Source: Neobacillus sp. DY30 (GTDB lineage: Bacteria > Bacillota > Bacilli > Bacillales > Cytobacillaceae). From it: 64,000 bases of DNA. The translations under genes and the position numbers were made by a program. The notes under the pieces are model-generated. The model did not search any database. It saw only the letters and a program-made list of their open reading frames with translations, and was not told where the DNA came from. The stretch lies in assembly GCF_030123065.1 (NCBI RefSeq), contig NZ_CP126093.1, positions 1,492,001 through 1,556,000 of the forward strand, given 5' to 3'. Of the stretch, positions 36,301 through 44,578 are shown piece by piece; position 1 is the stretch's first letter, and every line of letters starts with the position of its first letter.

Positions 36301-36854
36301 TGCAAATGTTAACCTACTTAGACATCGTCATTACACATTCTGACGAATTGGTAGAAATGAAAGCAAGCCCCGCAGGAGTACTATATTTCCATGTCCATAA
36401 CCCGTTAATAAGCACAACTAAATTAATGACGATTGATGAAATCGAAAAGGAAATCATGAAAAAATTCAAGATGAACGGTCTAATGGTTGGTGACCAAAAT
36501 GTTCTTAAACTGATGGACCAAACACTTGAATCAGGGGATTCGCAAATTATTTCGGCGGGAATAAAGAAAGATGGTAATCTGACGAAGAAATCAAAAGTCG
36601 CAAGTCTAAATGAATTTGATGATTTAAGGAAATATGTTCGAAAGCTCTATCAAACTACCGGAGAGGCTATAGTGGATGGCCAAGTTGATATTGCCCCTTA
36701 TAAAATGAAGGACAAAACACCATGTACATTTTGTGCCTATAAATCTGTTTGTCAATTTGACGAGTCAATAGAAAACCATTACCGAGTTCTTACTCCTCAA
36801 CCCAAGGAAACAATTTTTGAGCTGATTCGAAAGGAGGCTGCGGCAAATGAGTAG
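33360..36854 (+). CDS. addB: AddB subunit of the AddAB helicase-nuclease
   Basis: AddB (1164 residues) and AddA resect double-strand breaks to a Chi-type site for RecA loading. The Walker A-like TGRSGSGKT is near the N-terminus, the nuclease motif is VIDYKSS at about 961, and the C-terminal PCTFCAYKSVC together with an upstream Cys (NGCAFSH) makes the iron-sulfur cluster. The ATG at 33360 is chosen because GCGAGGAAG lies before it. The addA start overlaps its end by 8 bases. Confidence 0.97.
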   Translation: MSLRMVTGRSGSGKTQMCMNEIEDRLLENPEGAPIIYIVPEQMTFSTEYRLATNPKLGGMIRAQVYSFSRLAWRILQETGGISRYHLSSVGISMLIRKIIDDKKEELKLFQRAADKNGFVQQVEQMITEFKRYCITPEELIQKSEMSSENSENTSRVLQDKINDLEIIYRQFEDEVFGKYIDSEDYFRLLSEKISQSIYLKEAEIFIDGFSSFTPQEYLVIKELMRHCQRVTITMTTDTTSFETLPDELDLFRLSTDACCTLYDLAKAEGIEMEPPIFLSEQQKWNQTDLEHLESHFESRPAATYFGKTDIHIGQAVNRRAEIEGIAREILRLVRTKNYRYKDIALLIRNGSDYHEIVEPVFSDYQIPYFIDQKRTMLNHPLIELIRSTLEVIQSFWRYEPVFRVIKTELIYPLQENPDRMREKMDRLENYILAYGIKGSKWTGKDRWTYRRFKGLEIEANVQTDAEKEIEQQLNELKLMVTAPILRLSRRLKKADTGRKLCEAIYLYLEELDIPSKLENWKMDAEQKGNLVKMREHDQVWNACIDLLDQYVEILGDEAVPLKSFSSILEAGFESLYFSLIPPALDQVIIGDLEKSRLSDIKVAFIVGVNEGVLPAKIADDGILSDEEREVLIAAHLAVAPSSRTRLLDENFIAYKALTTPSESLYVSYPLANDEGKALIASSYIKRLKDMFPNVIEHFYGTDPAELTEEEQLNFVTNHQTTLSYLTSQLQLKKRNYPISELWWDVYNFYISGEWKQAAEKVFSSLFYTNKTVQISKETADELYGDTIQASVSRMELYNGCAFSHFAQHGLKLRERQVFRLEAPDIGELFHAALKHISDFVNEQKLSWATLTKKQCEELSKEAVNALAPKLQNEILLSSERHHYIKRKLEQIITRASQVLSEHAKVSGFSPIGLELSFGRNGKLPPLSFSLKNGKRMELAGRIDRVDQAKGENDSTYLRVIDYKSSEKDVNLNEVYYGLALQMLTYLDIVITHSDELVEMKASPAGVLYFHVHNPLISTTKLMTIDEIEKEIMKKFKMNGLMVGDQNVLKLMDQTLESGDSQIISAGIKKDGNLTKKSKVASLNEFDDLRKYVRKLYQTTGEAIVDGQVDIAPYKMKDKTPCTFCAYKSVCQFDESIENHYRVLTPQPKETIFELIRKEAAANE

Positions 36855-39800
36855 TTTTGAAATACCTCCTAAACCTGAGGGGGCAACCTGGACGGAAGAC
36901 CAATGGAAAGCGATTATGGGGAAAAATAAAGATATTCTTGTTGCAGCAGCAGCCGGTTCTGGTAAAACCGCTGTGTTGGTTGAACGCATTATTCAAAAGC
37001 TTCTATCAGCAGAAGACCCTATAGATGTTGATGAGTTATTGGTCGTAACTTTTACGAATGCTTCGGCAGCGGAAATGCGTCACCGTATCGGGGAAGCATT
37101 GGAAAAAGCAATCAATAAAGACCCAGGCTCCAGACATTTACGAAAGCAGCTGAGCTTATTAAATAAAGCATCAATTTCAACATTGCATTCCTTTTGCATG
37201 GAGGTTATCCGGAAATACTATTACCTTATTGATGTTGACCCTGGGTTTAGGATTGTAGATGAAACAGAGGCACAAATAATTCGAGATGAAGTCATGGACG
37301 AGTTATTTGAAGAGGAGTATGGAAAAAAGGATAACGAGCCATTTTTTCGGTTAGTAGACTCCTTTACGAGTGACCGGAGTGATAATGCCTTAATGGATAT
37401 CGTCAGGGATATTTATGATTTTGCACGCTCTAACCCTTTACCTAGTCATTATTTACAGTCAATGATGGATATGTATGATGTTTCTGGTATATCAAAGCTA
37501 GAAGAATTACCATTCATTCAAGCACTTGTTTTTGACATTGAACTTCAATTAGAAGGTGCAAAGGAATTGTTAGAGCGAGGCTTAGAAGTGACTAAGCTTC
37601 CAGGCGGTCCGGCACCAAGGGCAGAAAATTTTCTTGATGATATAAATGTAATCAATACTCTAATCCAGGCGAACCGTGACTCATGGTCAGTCCTTTATCA
37701 GGCCATGCAGACATGGTCATTTACAAGAGCAAAACAGGTAAAAGGGGATCATTTCGATAAAGAACTGACGGAAAGAGCTCAAAAGCTTCGAGATAAGGCT
37801 AAAAAGAAGGTTCAAGATATCAAAGAAGAGTTGTTTTTACGAAAACCAGAAGGCTTCTTACGAGATATGGAAGAAATGCGCCCGCTAATTGAAACTCTTG
37901 TCCATTTAGTCACTGTTTTCTCAGAGCGCTTTGAGAAAGCGAAGCGTGAAAAAGGTCTGGTAGATTATGCCGATCTAGAACATTATTGCCTAGCAATATT
38001 AACAGGAGAAATCAGTGTTCAAGGAGAGTTTCTTCCATCAGAAGCTGCATTAGCCTACCGCCATCATTTTCATGAGGTATTCGTGGATGAATACCAGGAT
38101 GTGAATTTGGTTCAGGAAACCATTTTAAAGCTGGTCGCAAAAGAAGACGAGCCAAATGGTAATCTGTTCATGGTCGGGGACGTCAAACAATCTATATATC
38201 GGTTTCGATTAGCAGAGCCGAATTTATTTTTAGGAAAATATAATCGTTTCAGACAGGACGGTAATGGTACAGGCTTACGAATTGATCTTGCGCGTAATTT
38301 TAGAAGCAGGAAAGAAGTGCTTGAAGGGACAAACTATTTATTTAAACAGATTATGGGTGTAAAGGTTGGAGAAATTGAATATGATGAAGCTGCGGAACTA
38401 AGGCCTGGTGCATCGTATCCTGAAGATAAACCATTTCCAATTGAGTTATTACTAATCAATCAAAATAATGATAGTAAAGAAGTACCTTCAGACGCGGCCG
38501 AAACCGAACCAGAAGTGATAGCTTCTGAATTTGACGAAGTTGATTTAGAAAAATCTCAGCTTGAAGCAAGAGTGATGGCTTCTAAAATTAAGCAATTAAT
38601 TGCAGGTGAAACGCAGGTTTATAATCCCAAAACAAGTTCTTACCGTCCAATTATGTATCGAGATATAGTAATCCTGCTACGCTCCATGACCTGGGCGCCA
38701 CAAATCATTGAGGAATTTAAGCAACAAGGGATTCCCATTTATGCAAACCTTTCCTCTGGTTATTTTGAAGCAACAGAAGTAGCCATTATGATGTCGTTGT
38801 TAAGGGTGATTGATAATCCATTTCAAGATATACCATTGGCTTCTGTCTTACGGTCGCCTATTGTTGGATTGAACGAAGAGGAGCTTGCACAAATCCGGCT
38901 TTACCACAAAGGTACTTTCTGGGAGTCTGTTAAAAAGTTCTGTAATAGCAGCCCGACAGAAAAGACGGAATTTTTATACGAAAAGGTCCGCCGTTTTTAT
39001 GACAATTTGGAACAATGGCGTTCCATGGCCCGCCAGGGGTCACTATCAGAATTAATCTGGCAGCTCTACCGGGATACACAATTTTATGACTTTGCAGGCG
39101 GTTTGCCTGGAGGTAAACAGCGGCAGGCAAATTTACGAGCTTTGTATGATCGGGCAAGGCAATATGAGCAAACTTCATTTCGAGGATTATTCCGCTTTCT
39201 TCGTTTTGTAGAAAGAATGATTGAAAGAGGAGACGACCTTGGAGCAGCTCGTGCACTTGGAGAGCAGGAAGACGTTATACGGATTATGACCATTCACAGC
39301 AGTAAAGGTCTTGAATTTCCAGTCGTTTTTATTGCAGGATTGTCGCGAAACTTTAATATGTCTGATATTCGAAAACCATATATGCTTGACAAAGAGTACG
39401 GCTTTGCAGCTAAGTATGTAAATGTTGAAAAACGAATTTCGTACCCATCTCTGCCCCAAATTGCTTTTAAGCGCAGAAAGAAGATGGAAATGCTCGCGGA
39501 AGAAATGCGGGTTCTTTATGTCGCATTGACCAGAGCCAAGGAAAAACTATATTTGACAGGAACGTTAAAGGATGCAGATAAAAAAATAGAACAGTGGACT
39601 GAGGTATCTGCCAACACAAACTGGCTGCTCAAGGATTATGAAAGGGCAGGGGCAGGCTGTTATATGGATTGGGTAGGTCCAGCGCTGATTCGGCACCAGG
39701 ATAGTATAGGAATAAGGAAGAACGATATTCAAAACCCTCTTATGCCTGTTGAGATTACCAGTCATCCTTCTGCATGGAAAATTACTTTCATGAATGCTGA

Positions 39801-40635
39801 AGAAATTAAAAATCAGGAAATAATGAAGAGCATAGAAGAGGACACCTTTTTAGAAAAGGTGGAGAATAGGGAAAAGATACCGGTAACATCTCCATTTAAA
39901 GAGGAAATTGAGTCTCGAATGACATGGGGATATTCCTTTACCAGCGCCTCAACCCACCGCTCGAAGCAGTCGGTATCTGAAATGAAGCGGCAGCGTGAAA
40001 TGTCCGATGAGCATAGTGGTACTGAATTGTTAAGCAGATTTAAAAGATCCATTACAAAACGTCCTAAGTTTATGCAGGAAAAGATGCTTAGCCCTGCTGA
40101 AAGAGGAACGGCCCTTCATATGGTGATGCAGCATGTGGATTTAACAAGACCTGTTACGAAAGAATCTCTAGAGACACAAATCGAGTCGATGGTTCATAAT
40201 GAATTGCTAACCATCGAACAGGCTGAGGTCATTGATGCTCAACTTGTTGGGAAATTTTTTGAGTCAGAGTTAGGCAGGCGGATTCTAAATGCAAAGGCAG
40301 TGAGCCGCGAAATTCCTTTTACCCTTTCCTTGCCTGCATCAGAAGTCTATCCAACATGGAAAGGCCAAGATGAATCTGTTTTTGTTCAGGGTATTATCGA
40401 CTGTGTGTTTGAAGATGAAGATGGACTTGTTCTTATTGACTTTAAATCCGACGGGATAAGTGACCGGTATAAAGGTGGTTTCGAGCAGGCTAAACCAATA
40501 CTCGAACAACGATACAGGATGCAAATCAGTCTATATACGAAAGCATTGGAGAAAATTTGGAAGAGAAGAGTCAATGAAAGATATTTATTCTTCTTTGATG
40601 GTGCTCATATTTTAAAGCTAGAAGAAAATGAATGA
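36847..40635 (+). CDS. addA: AddA helicase-nuclease subunit
   Basis: A 1262-residue UvrD-type superfamily 1 helicase fused to a nuclease. Walker A is AAAGSGKT at about 35-42, Walker B VDEYQDVN at about 412-419, then GDVKQSIYRFR, a late helicase block IMTIHSSKGLEFPV at about 815, and the nuclease motif LVLIDFKSD at about 1193. Translation is coupled to addB. B. subtilis has sbcDC downstream; here the gerP operon converges immediately. Confidence 0.97.
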   Translation: MSSFEIPPKPEGATWTEDQWKAIMGKNKDILVAAAAGSGKTAVLVERIIQKLLSAEDPIDVDELLVVTFTNASAAEMRHRIGEALEKAINKDPGSRHLRKQLSLLNKASISTLHSFCMEVIRKYYYLIDVDPGFRIVDETEAQIIRDEVMDELFEEEYGKKDNEPFFRLVDSFTSDRSDNALMDIVRDIYDFARSNPLPSHYLQSMMDMYDVSGISKLEELPFIQALVFDIELQLEGAKELLERGLEVTKLPGGPAPRAENFLDDINVINTLIQANRDSWSVLYQAMQTWSFTRAKQVKGDHFDKELTERAQKLRDKAKKKVQDIKEELFLRKPEGFLRDMEEMRPLIETLVHLVTVFSERFEKAKREKGLVDYADLEHYCLAILTGEISVQGEFLPSEAALAYRHHFHEVFVDEYQDVNLVQETILKLVAKEDEPNGNLFMVGDVKQSIYRFRLAEPNLFLGKYNRFRQDGNGTGLRIDLARNFRSRKEVLEGTNYLFKQIMGVKVGEIEYDEAAELRPGASYPEDKPFPIELLLINQNNDSKEVPSDAAETEPEVIASEFDEVDLEKSQLEARVMASKIKQLIAGETQVYNPKTSSYRPIMYRDIVILLRSMTWAPQIIEEFKQQGIPIYANLSSGYFEATEVAIMMSLLRVIDNPFQDIPLASVLRSPIVGLNEEELAQIRLYHKGTFWESVKKFCNSSPTEKTEFLYEKVRRFYDNLEQWRSMARQGSLSELIWQLYRDTQFYDFAGGLPGGKQRQANLRALYDRARQYEQTSFRGLFRFLRFVERMIERGDDLGAARALGEQEDVIRIMTIHSSKGLEFPVVFIAGLSRNFNMSDIRKPYMLDKEYGFAAKYVNVEKRISYPSLPQIAFKRRKKMEMLAEEMRVLYVALTRAKEKLYLTGTLKDADKKIEQWTEVSANTNWLLKDYERAGAGCYMDWVGPALIRHQDSIGIRKNDIQNPLMPVEITSHPSAWKITFMNAEEIKNQEIMKSIEEDTFLEKVENREKIPVTSPFKEEIESRMTWGYSFTSASTHRSKQSVSEMKRQREMSDEHSGTELLSRFKRSITKRPKFMQEKMLSPAERGTALHMVMQHVDLTRPVTKESLETQIESMVHNELLTIEQAEVIDAQLVGKFFESELGRRILNAKAVSREIPFTLSLPASEVYPTWKGQDESVFVQGIIDCVFEDEDGLVLIDFKSDGISDRYKGGFEQAKPILEQRYRMQISLYTKALEKIWKRRVNERYLFFFDGAHILKLEENE

Positions 40636-40642
40636 AAAAAAT

Positions 40643-40677
40643 AAAAGACATAAGCCCATTGTGGTTTATGTCTTTTA
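40643..40677. terminator. Bidirectional terminator addA/gerP
   Basis: Arms at 40643-40656 and 40663-40676 (AAAAGACATAA and complement plus GC pairs), T-rich on both strands. Confidence 0.8.
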
Positions 40678-40896
40678 TTAATTATTCCCGCCTATTGGCT
40701 GGTCAATTAAATCTGCGTCTAGAACATTAGTACCGCTTAATCCGTTGGCTGTAAATATAATTCCTCCGGTATTAAAACCACCAGATCCTGCATTGGTCTT
40801 TGACGCACTTTTTGGAGAGATATACACTGTATCCCCGAATTGAACAATCCCGCCACTTACATTCACGATCTGTACTGGACCCATTATAGCTGGCAT
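40678..40896 (-). CDS. gerPF: Spore germination protein GerPF
   Basis: A 72-residue GerPA/GerPF family protein. The start MPAIMGPVQIVNVSGGIVQFGDT and the Gly/Asn-rich GSGGFNTGG are diagnostic. The six GerP proteins are needed for small germinant molecules to cross the spore coat. The ATG at 40896 has AGAAGGA 10 bases upstream; the ATG three codons earlier is too close to that site. Last gene of the operon. Confidence 0.95.
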   Translation of the reverse strand: MPAIMGPVQIVNVSGGIVQFGDTVYISPKSASKTNAGSGGFNTGGIIFTANGLSGTNVLDADLIDQPIGGNN

Positions 40897-40949
40897 TAAA
40901 AACATCCTTCTTATTGTATAATCCTTAATATCTTATGCCTAATATCTTG

Positions 40950-41330
40950 TTATTGTTCATCTTCAGCACGGAACAGCTGCCTGATATGTTTCACCCTAGC
41001 TTCCAGAGAGACGTTTTCACTGTTTCCAACGTGCAGGATGGCAGAAGATGACATAGCCAGAATAGAGATATTATTAACCTTAATTAAGGGGAGGCAATTA
41101 TGAGTCAATAGGGATACCCTTTCAGTAATGGGTAATAATGGTATGGGTTCTGAAAAAGTACGATAGTTCAAAAAATTTCCTTCCTTGGCAAAAAATACAT
41201 CTGCTTCCCTCTGAACGGCTAATGCTCGTGAAAATCCATTTATCACACGGGAATCTCCAAGCTGGATGATGGAGGAAAAGGAAGCCGAATTTACTTTAAC
41301 GGTTTTTACGACAGAAGATCTCTGAAACAT
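40950..41330 (-). CDS. gerPE: Spore germination protein GerPE
   Basis: A 126-residue member of the gerP operon, fifth in order. The blocks SSIIQLGDSR and SSAILHVGNSE repeat the V.S.SS(V/I)hHIGD pattern found in all short GerP proteins, suggesting two related folds within one chain. No signal peptide is present, in keeping with assembly from the mother cell. Confidence 0.92.
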   Translation of the reverse strand: MFQRSSVVKTVKVNSASFSSIIQLGDSRVINGFSRALAVQREADVFFAKEGNFLNYRTFSEPIPLLPITERVSLLTHNCLPLIKVNNISILAMSSSAILHVGNSENVSLEARVKHIRQLFRAEDEQ

Positions 41331-41343
41331 AAGTTAAGCCTGC

Positions 41344-41514
41344 CTAAAAAAGTGGCACAAATGGCCCAATGATGAGTGATTCAGCGGGTGTGTCGAAAGT
41401 AGCTGCCAATTGAATACTCTGTGTGTCGCCAACCATTACGAGTGAAGAACTTGCAACGCCTAGAATTCTAATCGTATCTACATGTAGGTCCCGATTATAT
41501 ACTTCAAAGTTCAT
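41344..41514 (-). CDS. gerPD: Spore germination protein GerPD
   Basis: A 56-residue protein that fills the gap between gerPC and gerPE. It reads MNFEVYNRDLHVDTIRILGV at the start, then SSSLVMVGDTQSIQL and a conserved end TPAESLIIGPFVPLF, which matches GerPD of B. subtilis. Its ATG lies 11 bases inside the end of gerPC, so it is translationally coupled. Confidence 0.93.
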   Translation of the reverse strand: MNFEVYNRDLHVDTIRILGVASSSLVMVGDTQSIQLAATFDTPAESLIIGPFVPLF

Positions 41515-42124
41515 TTTGTGTATTCATTCCTTTCACGTTCTCCGGCAAATGATTAATAAATATTAAAATACCTTTCTTGATTTCCTGTTTGAGTAATTCA
41601 ATAATGCTCTCCTCTGTACTTTGTCCGCCTTCACGTTTATTATCTGCCGTATTTTGTACATGGTAATCAATCCTAGCTGGAAGCTGTTTCATAATATCTT
41701 GTTTGATAAAATCTAAATAGGAATCATCTAACTGAACATTTAATTGATTTTGGGTTTCCTTAAACACGATAGGTAAGTCGGTTTCTAAATAACTGTAAAT
41801 AGATTCTTCTATCTTCATAGATCGCTGCATTTGTGCCTTTGGATGGATAGGTGTATTTATGGATTGATTCTGTACAGCAAAATCTTCAATATTGGCCAAA
41901 TCTGATGGGTTTAGCCCAATGTTTAATGTTCCATCAAGTGTTTCGACTTTCAATTGATCAAACTTATATTCAATTTTTTCAACCTGAATGCTAGGCTTAT
42001 CCTTTAATTGTTTCAATTGTTCCTGTAGATTTTGAATGGTCTTTTCCAGAGCAGCAATTCTGTTTTCTTGTGACTGTAAAGTTATTTGGACCCATTGAAG
42101 AAGTTGTGAATAATCCTGATACAT
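41504..42124 (-). CDS. gerPC: Spore germination protein GerPC
   Basis: The largest GerP protein, 206 residues. Residues 8-45 form a coiled coil (LLQWVQITLQSQENRIAALE onward) and the C-terminal half is mixed and charged. GAGGTGAGATGGT precedes the ATG. It is third in gerPABCDEF. Confidence 0.93.
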   Translation of the reverse strand: MYQDYSQLLQWVQITLQSQENRIAALEKTIQNLQEQLKQLKDKPSIQVEKIEYKFDQLKVETLDGTLNIGLNPSDLANIEDFAVQNQSINTPIHPKAQMQRSMKIEESIYSYLETDLPIVFKETQNQLNVQLDDSYLDFIKQDIMKQLPARIDYHVQNTADNKREGGQSTEESIIELLKQEIKKGILIFINHLPENVKGMNTQNEL

Positions 42125-42135
42125 ACCATCTCACC

Positions 42136-42372
42136 TCACTGTGTTTCTTCTTCTCTCCCAGCCCCTGCCAAAGGCACTGCAACACTAGATTGAACATTTG
42201 TTGTTTGAGTGCCTCCTGCCATTGGTGCCGGTTTAGTAAAACCTCCAGTATTATATAAATATGATGCGGGTTTAATAATTCCGGCACTGCCAATTTGCAG
42301 GACAGAAGAATTCGTAATACTGCTAATTTTTATAAAGTTAATTTGAATTGTTTGCTGAATATAAAAATTCAC
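42136..42372 (-). CDS. gerPB: Spore germination protein GerPB
   Basis: A 78-residue protein beginning MNFYIQQTIQINFIKISSI, then NSSVLQIGSAG and YNTGGFTKPAP, all GerPB features. Start codon is GTG, with AAAGGTTG about 9 bases upstream. Confidence 0.93.
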   Translation of the reverse strand: MNFYIQQTIQINFIKISSITNSSVLQIGSAGIIKPASYLYNTGGFTKPAPMAGGTQTTNVQSSVAVPLAGAGREEETQ

Positions 42373-42389
42373 TTAAAATCAACCTTTCC

Positions 42390-42614
42390 TTAGGCATTAA
42401 GGAAAATTCCTTGATCAACACCATCGGCATCGTATGTGTTTGTATTACTTAAATTATTATTATGAACAATTAAACTTTCACCCGTATTAAAGGACCCAGC
42501 ACCGGAGAAAGTTTTAGCGGAAGTGAACGGCATGATTTTATAGACATCTCCAATATGAAAAACAGAACTGCTGCCAAGTGATATGACTTGTGCAACGCCT
42601 ACAATCGCTGGCAT
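42390..42614 (-). CDS. gerPA: Spore germination protein GerPA
   Basis: A 74-residue GerPA/GerPF family protein, first of the operon; MPAIVGVAQVISLGSSSVFHIGD and GAGSFNTGE are diagnostic, and it is clearly paralogous to GerPF. The ATG at 42614 follows AAAGGGTG at a normal spacing; a GTG three codons earlier overlaps that site and is rejected. Confidence 0.94.
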   Translation of the reverse strand: MPAIVGVAQVISLGSSSVFHIGDVYKIMPFTSAKTFSGAGSFNTGESLIVHNNNLSNTNTYDADGVDQGIFLNA

Positions 42615-42644
42615 AAACAACACCCTTTACCTTTTTTCTCTTAA

Positions 42645-42665
42645 TATCGTATGTATGGGTTGGTG
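42645..42665 (-). promoter_or_regulatory. Sigma-K type promoter of the gerP operon
   Basis: On the minus strand CATACGATA at 42653-42645 is an exact fit to the sigma-K -10 consensus CATANNNTA; CAC lies about 16 bases upstream as expected for the short -35 (mACm). The gerP operon is known to be expressed late in the mother cell under sigma-K. Confidence 0.6.
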
Positions 42666-42711
42666 TAATGTGATTCATTCGCCCAAATAAAGTAAATCTA
42701 ATCTTAGCTAG

Positions 42712-42744
42712 TTGGGAAAATTATAAATTAAGGTAATATTACCT
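42712..42744 (+). promoter_or_regulatory. Possible promoter with overlapping palindrome upstream of the riboswitch
   Basis: TTGGGA at 42712-42717, 16 bases, then TAATAT at 42734-42739. The -10 lies inside the perfect palindrome AGGTAATATTACCT at 42731-42744, which could be an operator. A second candidate is the extended -10 TGATAAAAT at 42761-42769. Confidence 0.35.
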
Positions 42745-42831
42745 ATATATTTTTAAAAAATGATAAAATAGTAGGATATGAGAGAAAGGCAAAAGGACTT
42801 ATGATAGATTTAAGAGATCAGTCGGATAAGT

Positions 42832-42946
42832 AAAAACACTGATTCTCGATAAAGGCAAAACTGGTGAAAATCAGTGACGCAAAGCTAAAGGGGCTAAGGT
42901 GCATTTGCACTACGCCAGCCAGTTACCGAAAGAACAGGGTGTTTTT
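42832..42946 (+). promoter_or_regulatory. Cyclic-di-GMP-I (GEMM-I) riboswitch
   Basis: All hallmarks are visible: outer stem AAAAACAC (42832-42839) with GTGTTTTT; GGCAAA at 42854-42859; stem ACTG/CAGT closed by a GAAA loop; GACGCAAAGC at 42876-42885; the stem GTGCA-TT-TGCAC; and GCCAGCCAGTTACCG at 42914-42928. These are the conserved bases of the class I aptamer that binds the second messenger c-di-GMP. A terminator at 43005-43036 is the likely output, before the CpaF-like gene. Whether the switch is on or off with ligand cannot be decided by eye. Confidence 0.9.
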
Positions 42947-43004
42947 CGTAGATAACAGCAATGTTTACATAGGACTTTCTATGTGCATTGTTGTACTTCA
43001 TTTG

Positions 43005-43036
43005 TTAACCCCCCTTTCGGTAGAGGCGGGGTTATT
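43005..43036 (+). terminator. Terminator downstream of the c-di-GMP aptamer
   Basis: AACCCC at the left pairs with GGGGTT at the right, extended by CCT/AGG pairs, then TATTTTATT. It lies in the leader between aptamer and gene, so it is probably the expression platform. Confidence 0.75.
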
Positions 43037-43137
43037 TTATTCTGTTTCATCGACCCTTGCCTAACCGTTCATATCTTCTTTATGTTTTGTGAGCAAGATG
43101 GTTTTCAATAAAAACAAAAATGAGGCGGGTGGAATCT

Positions 43138-43746
43138 ATGGGGCTATTAAAACAAATCGAACAAAATAATCAGGGACAAGGTATAGACCACAAATTATAC
43201 AAGTCAGCAAGGATCTCGATTAAAAGGAATCTATGGAAACCTTTAGAGTTGCAGGATTTAATTCGTAATGGGACCATGTCAAAAGAAATGGCTCACTTCC
43301 TCTGTACCTGTGTGAAAGCTAGGTTAAATATTGTAGTGAGCGGAGGAACAGGGGCAGGCAAATCGACACTTGTCAATGCTCTTTCCACTTACATTCCACA
43401 AGAGGAAAGGAATATAATTGGAGATGTTCGTGGTAAAAATGTACGTGAAATACTTTGGAACGAAAATAAAAAAATTCAGGGTTTCCTTGCAACAGGACAT
43501 TCCAGCAGTCCAAGTAATATGATTGATCGTTTGGAAATTATATCCTATCTCGAAGGGGTGAATTTGGCTATTATGGCAATTAGGGAAAAGATTGCTGATA
43601 CCATTGACATCATAGTTCACCTCTCACGTTCAAGTAATGGATTAAGAAAAATAACAAAGATTACAGAGGTTCAGGGAATCAAAGGGGAAAATATTGTGCT
43701 TAGGGATATTTTTACTATTAATACTTTAGAAGGTTCTTATTATTAA
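43138..43746 (+). pseudogene. Shortened CpaF/TadA-type secretion ATPase
   Basis: A 202-residue open frame clearly derived from CpaF-type (Tad pilus/type IV secretion) ATPases, which usually have over 400 residues. It keeps a start (MGLLKQIEQ), then jumps to LELQDLIRNGTMSKEMAHFL, Walker A SGGTGAGKST at about 67-76 and NALSTYIPQEERN. About 55 residues normally following are missing, so the text goes directly to IIGDVRGKNVREILW, then FLATGHSSSPSNMIDRLE and SNGLRKITKITEV. About 200 N-terminal residues are also missing. The frame stays open, so it is either a decaying relic or a reduced protein. No other pilus gene is nearby. Confidence 0.8.
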
Positions 43747-43829
43747 ACTCCGACTTTTTTTAGGATTTTGGGAATGCCTATGGTATGATAGTGTTGCTAT
43801 AAGCTATTGATACATAGGAGGAATATTAA

Positions 43830-44189
43830 ATGATTCATGGTCACGTTACAGCTTGGGTTCTAGCCCTAATTTTATTTATTGTCGCTATATTTTTACTAAA
43901 GGGCGGAAAAGAAAAGGGCGCTAAAATTGTCCGTATGATTTTACGTGTGCTTTATTTACTAATTATCGCAACTGGTGTGGGACTAATCTTCATGGTGTCC
44001 AATATTGATTTGTTGTATATACTTAAAGCAGTAGTAGGAATATGGGTAATTGGTTTATTTGAAGTGATCCTTAGCAAGACTGCACAAAATAGAAAGACAT
44101 CAGTATTATGGATACAGTTTGTTATCGCGTTCTTACTTGTATTATACTTAGGATTCGATAAATTACCGATGTCCATTTTTTATGTATAA
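43830..44189 (+). CDS. yisL: YisL family membrane protein (DUF1516)
   Basis: A 119-residue protein made almost entirely of four membrane segments, starting MIHGHVTAWVLALILF. This is the YisL (UPF0344) family, function unknown. AGGAGGAATATTAA precedes the ATG. In B. subtilis yisL lies between gerP and asnO, as here. Confidence 0.9.
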   Translation: MIHGHVTAWVLALILFIVAIFLLKGGKEKGAKIVRMILRVLYLLIIATGVGLIFMVSNIDLLYILKAVVGIWVIGLFEVILSKTAQNRKTSVLWIQFVIAFLLVLYLGFDKLPMSIFYV

Positions 44190-44304
44190 GATTAGTTTGT
44201 TAGAAAGAGCTGTCGGTTTACCGGCTGCTCTTTTTTCGTTTAAAAAATGATGACAAGAAGTGCAAATAGTTTTACTATTTATGTAAGGGGAGGGGAGAGT
44301 ATAA

Positions 44305-44577
44305 ATGCTAGTTAGGGTGTTTGCTAATCTCCGGCAAATTTGCGGCGGAGTTGGAGTAGAGGTTAACCCGGAAGGACAACGGGTCATTGATGTACTTGAT
44401 AAGATGATTGAAATGTTTCCTGATTTGAAGGATGAAATATTTACTCCTGAAAAAGTTCTGCTTCCATTTGTTCATGTGTTTATAAATGGAAGAAATATCA
44501 TACATTTGGATGGTCTTGAAACCATTGTGAAAGAAACCGATCAATTTGCCCTATTTCCTCCTGTTGCCGGGGGTTAA
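44305..44577 (+). CDS. MoaD/ThiS-like sulfur carrier protein
   Basis: A 90-residue ubiquitin-like (beta-grasp) protein ending PPVAGG; the C-terminal diglycine is the site that is adenylated and loaded with sulfur. FVHVFINGRNI and DQFALFPPVAGG are typical of MoaD-type proteins in aldehyde ferredoxin oxidoreductase clusters. Its probable activating enzyme is the MoeB/ThiF gene at 46943, and the purpose is pterin cofactor assembly for the AOR between them. The next gene starts 2 bases after its stop. Confidence 0.87.
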   Translation: MLVRVFANLRQICGGVGVEVNPEGQRVIDVLDKMIEMFPDLKDEIFTPEKVLLPFVHVFINGRNIIHLDGLETIVKETDQFALFPPVAGG

Positions 44578-44578
44578 T

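Noticed and set aside
34236-39765. Several leftward open frames within addB and addA
   Set aside because: Antisense shadows of large conserved coding regions.
42864-43064. Open frame of 66 codons across the riboswitch
   Set aside because: It lies over the aptamer and terminator, whose RNA structure explains the sequence; no ribosome-binding site.
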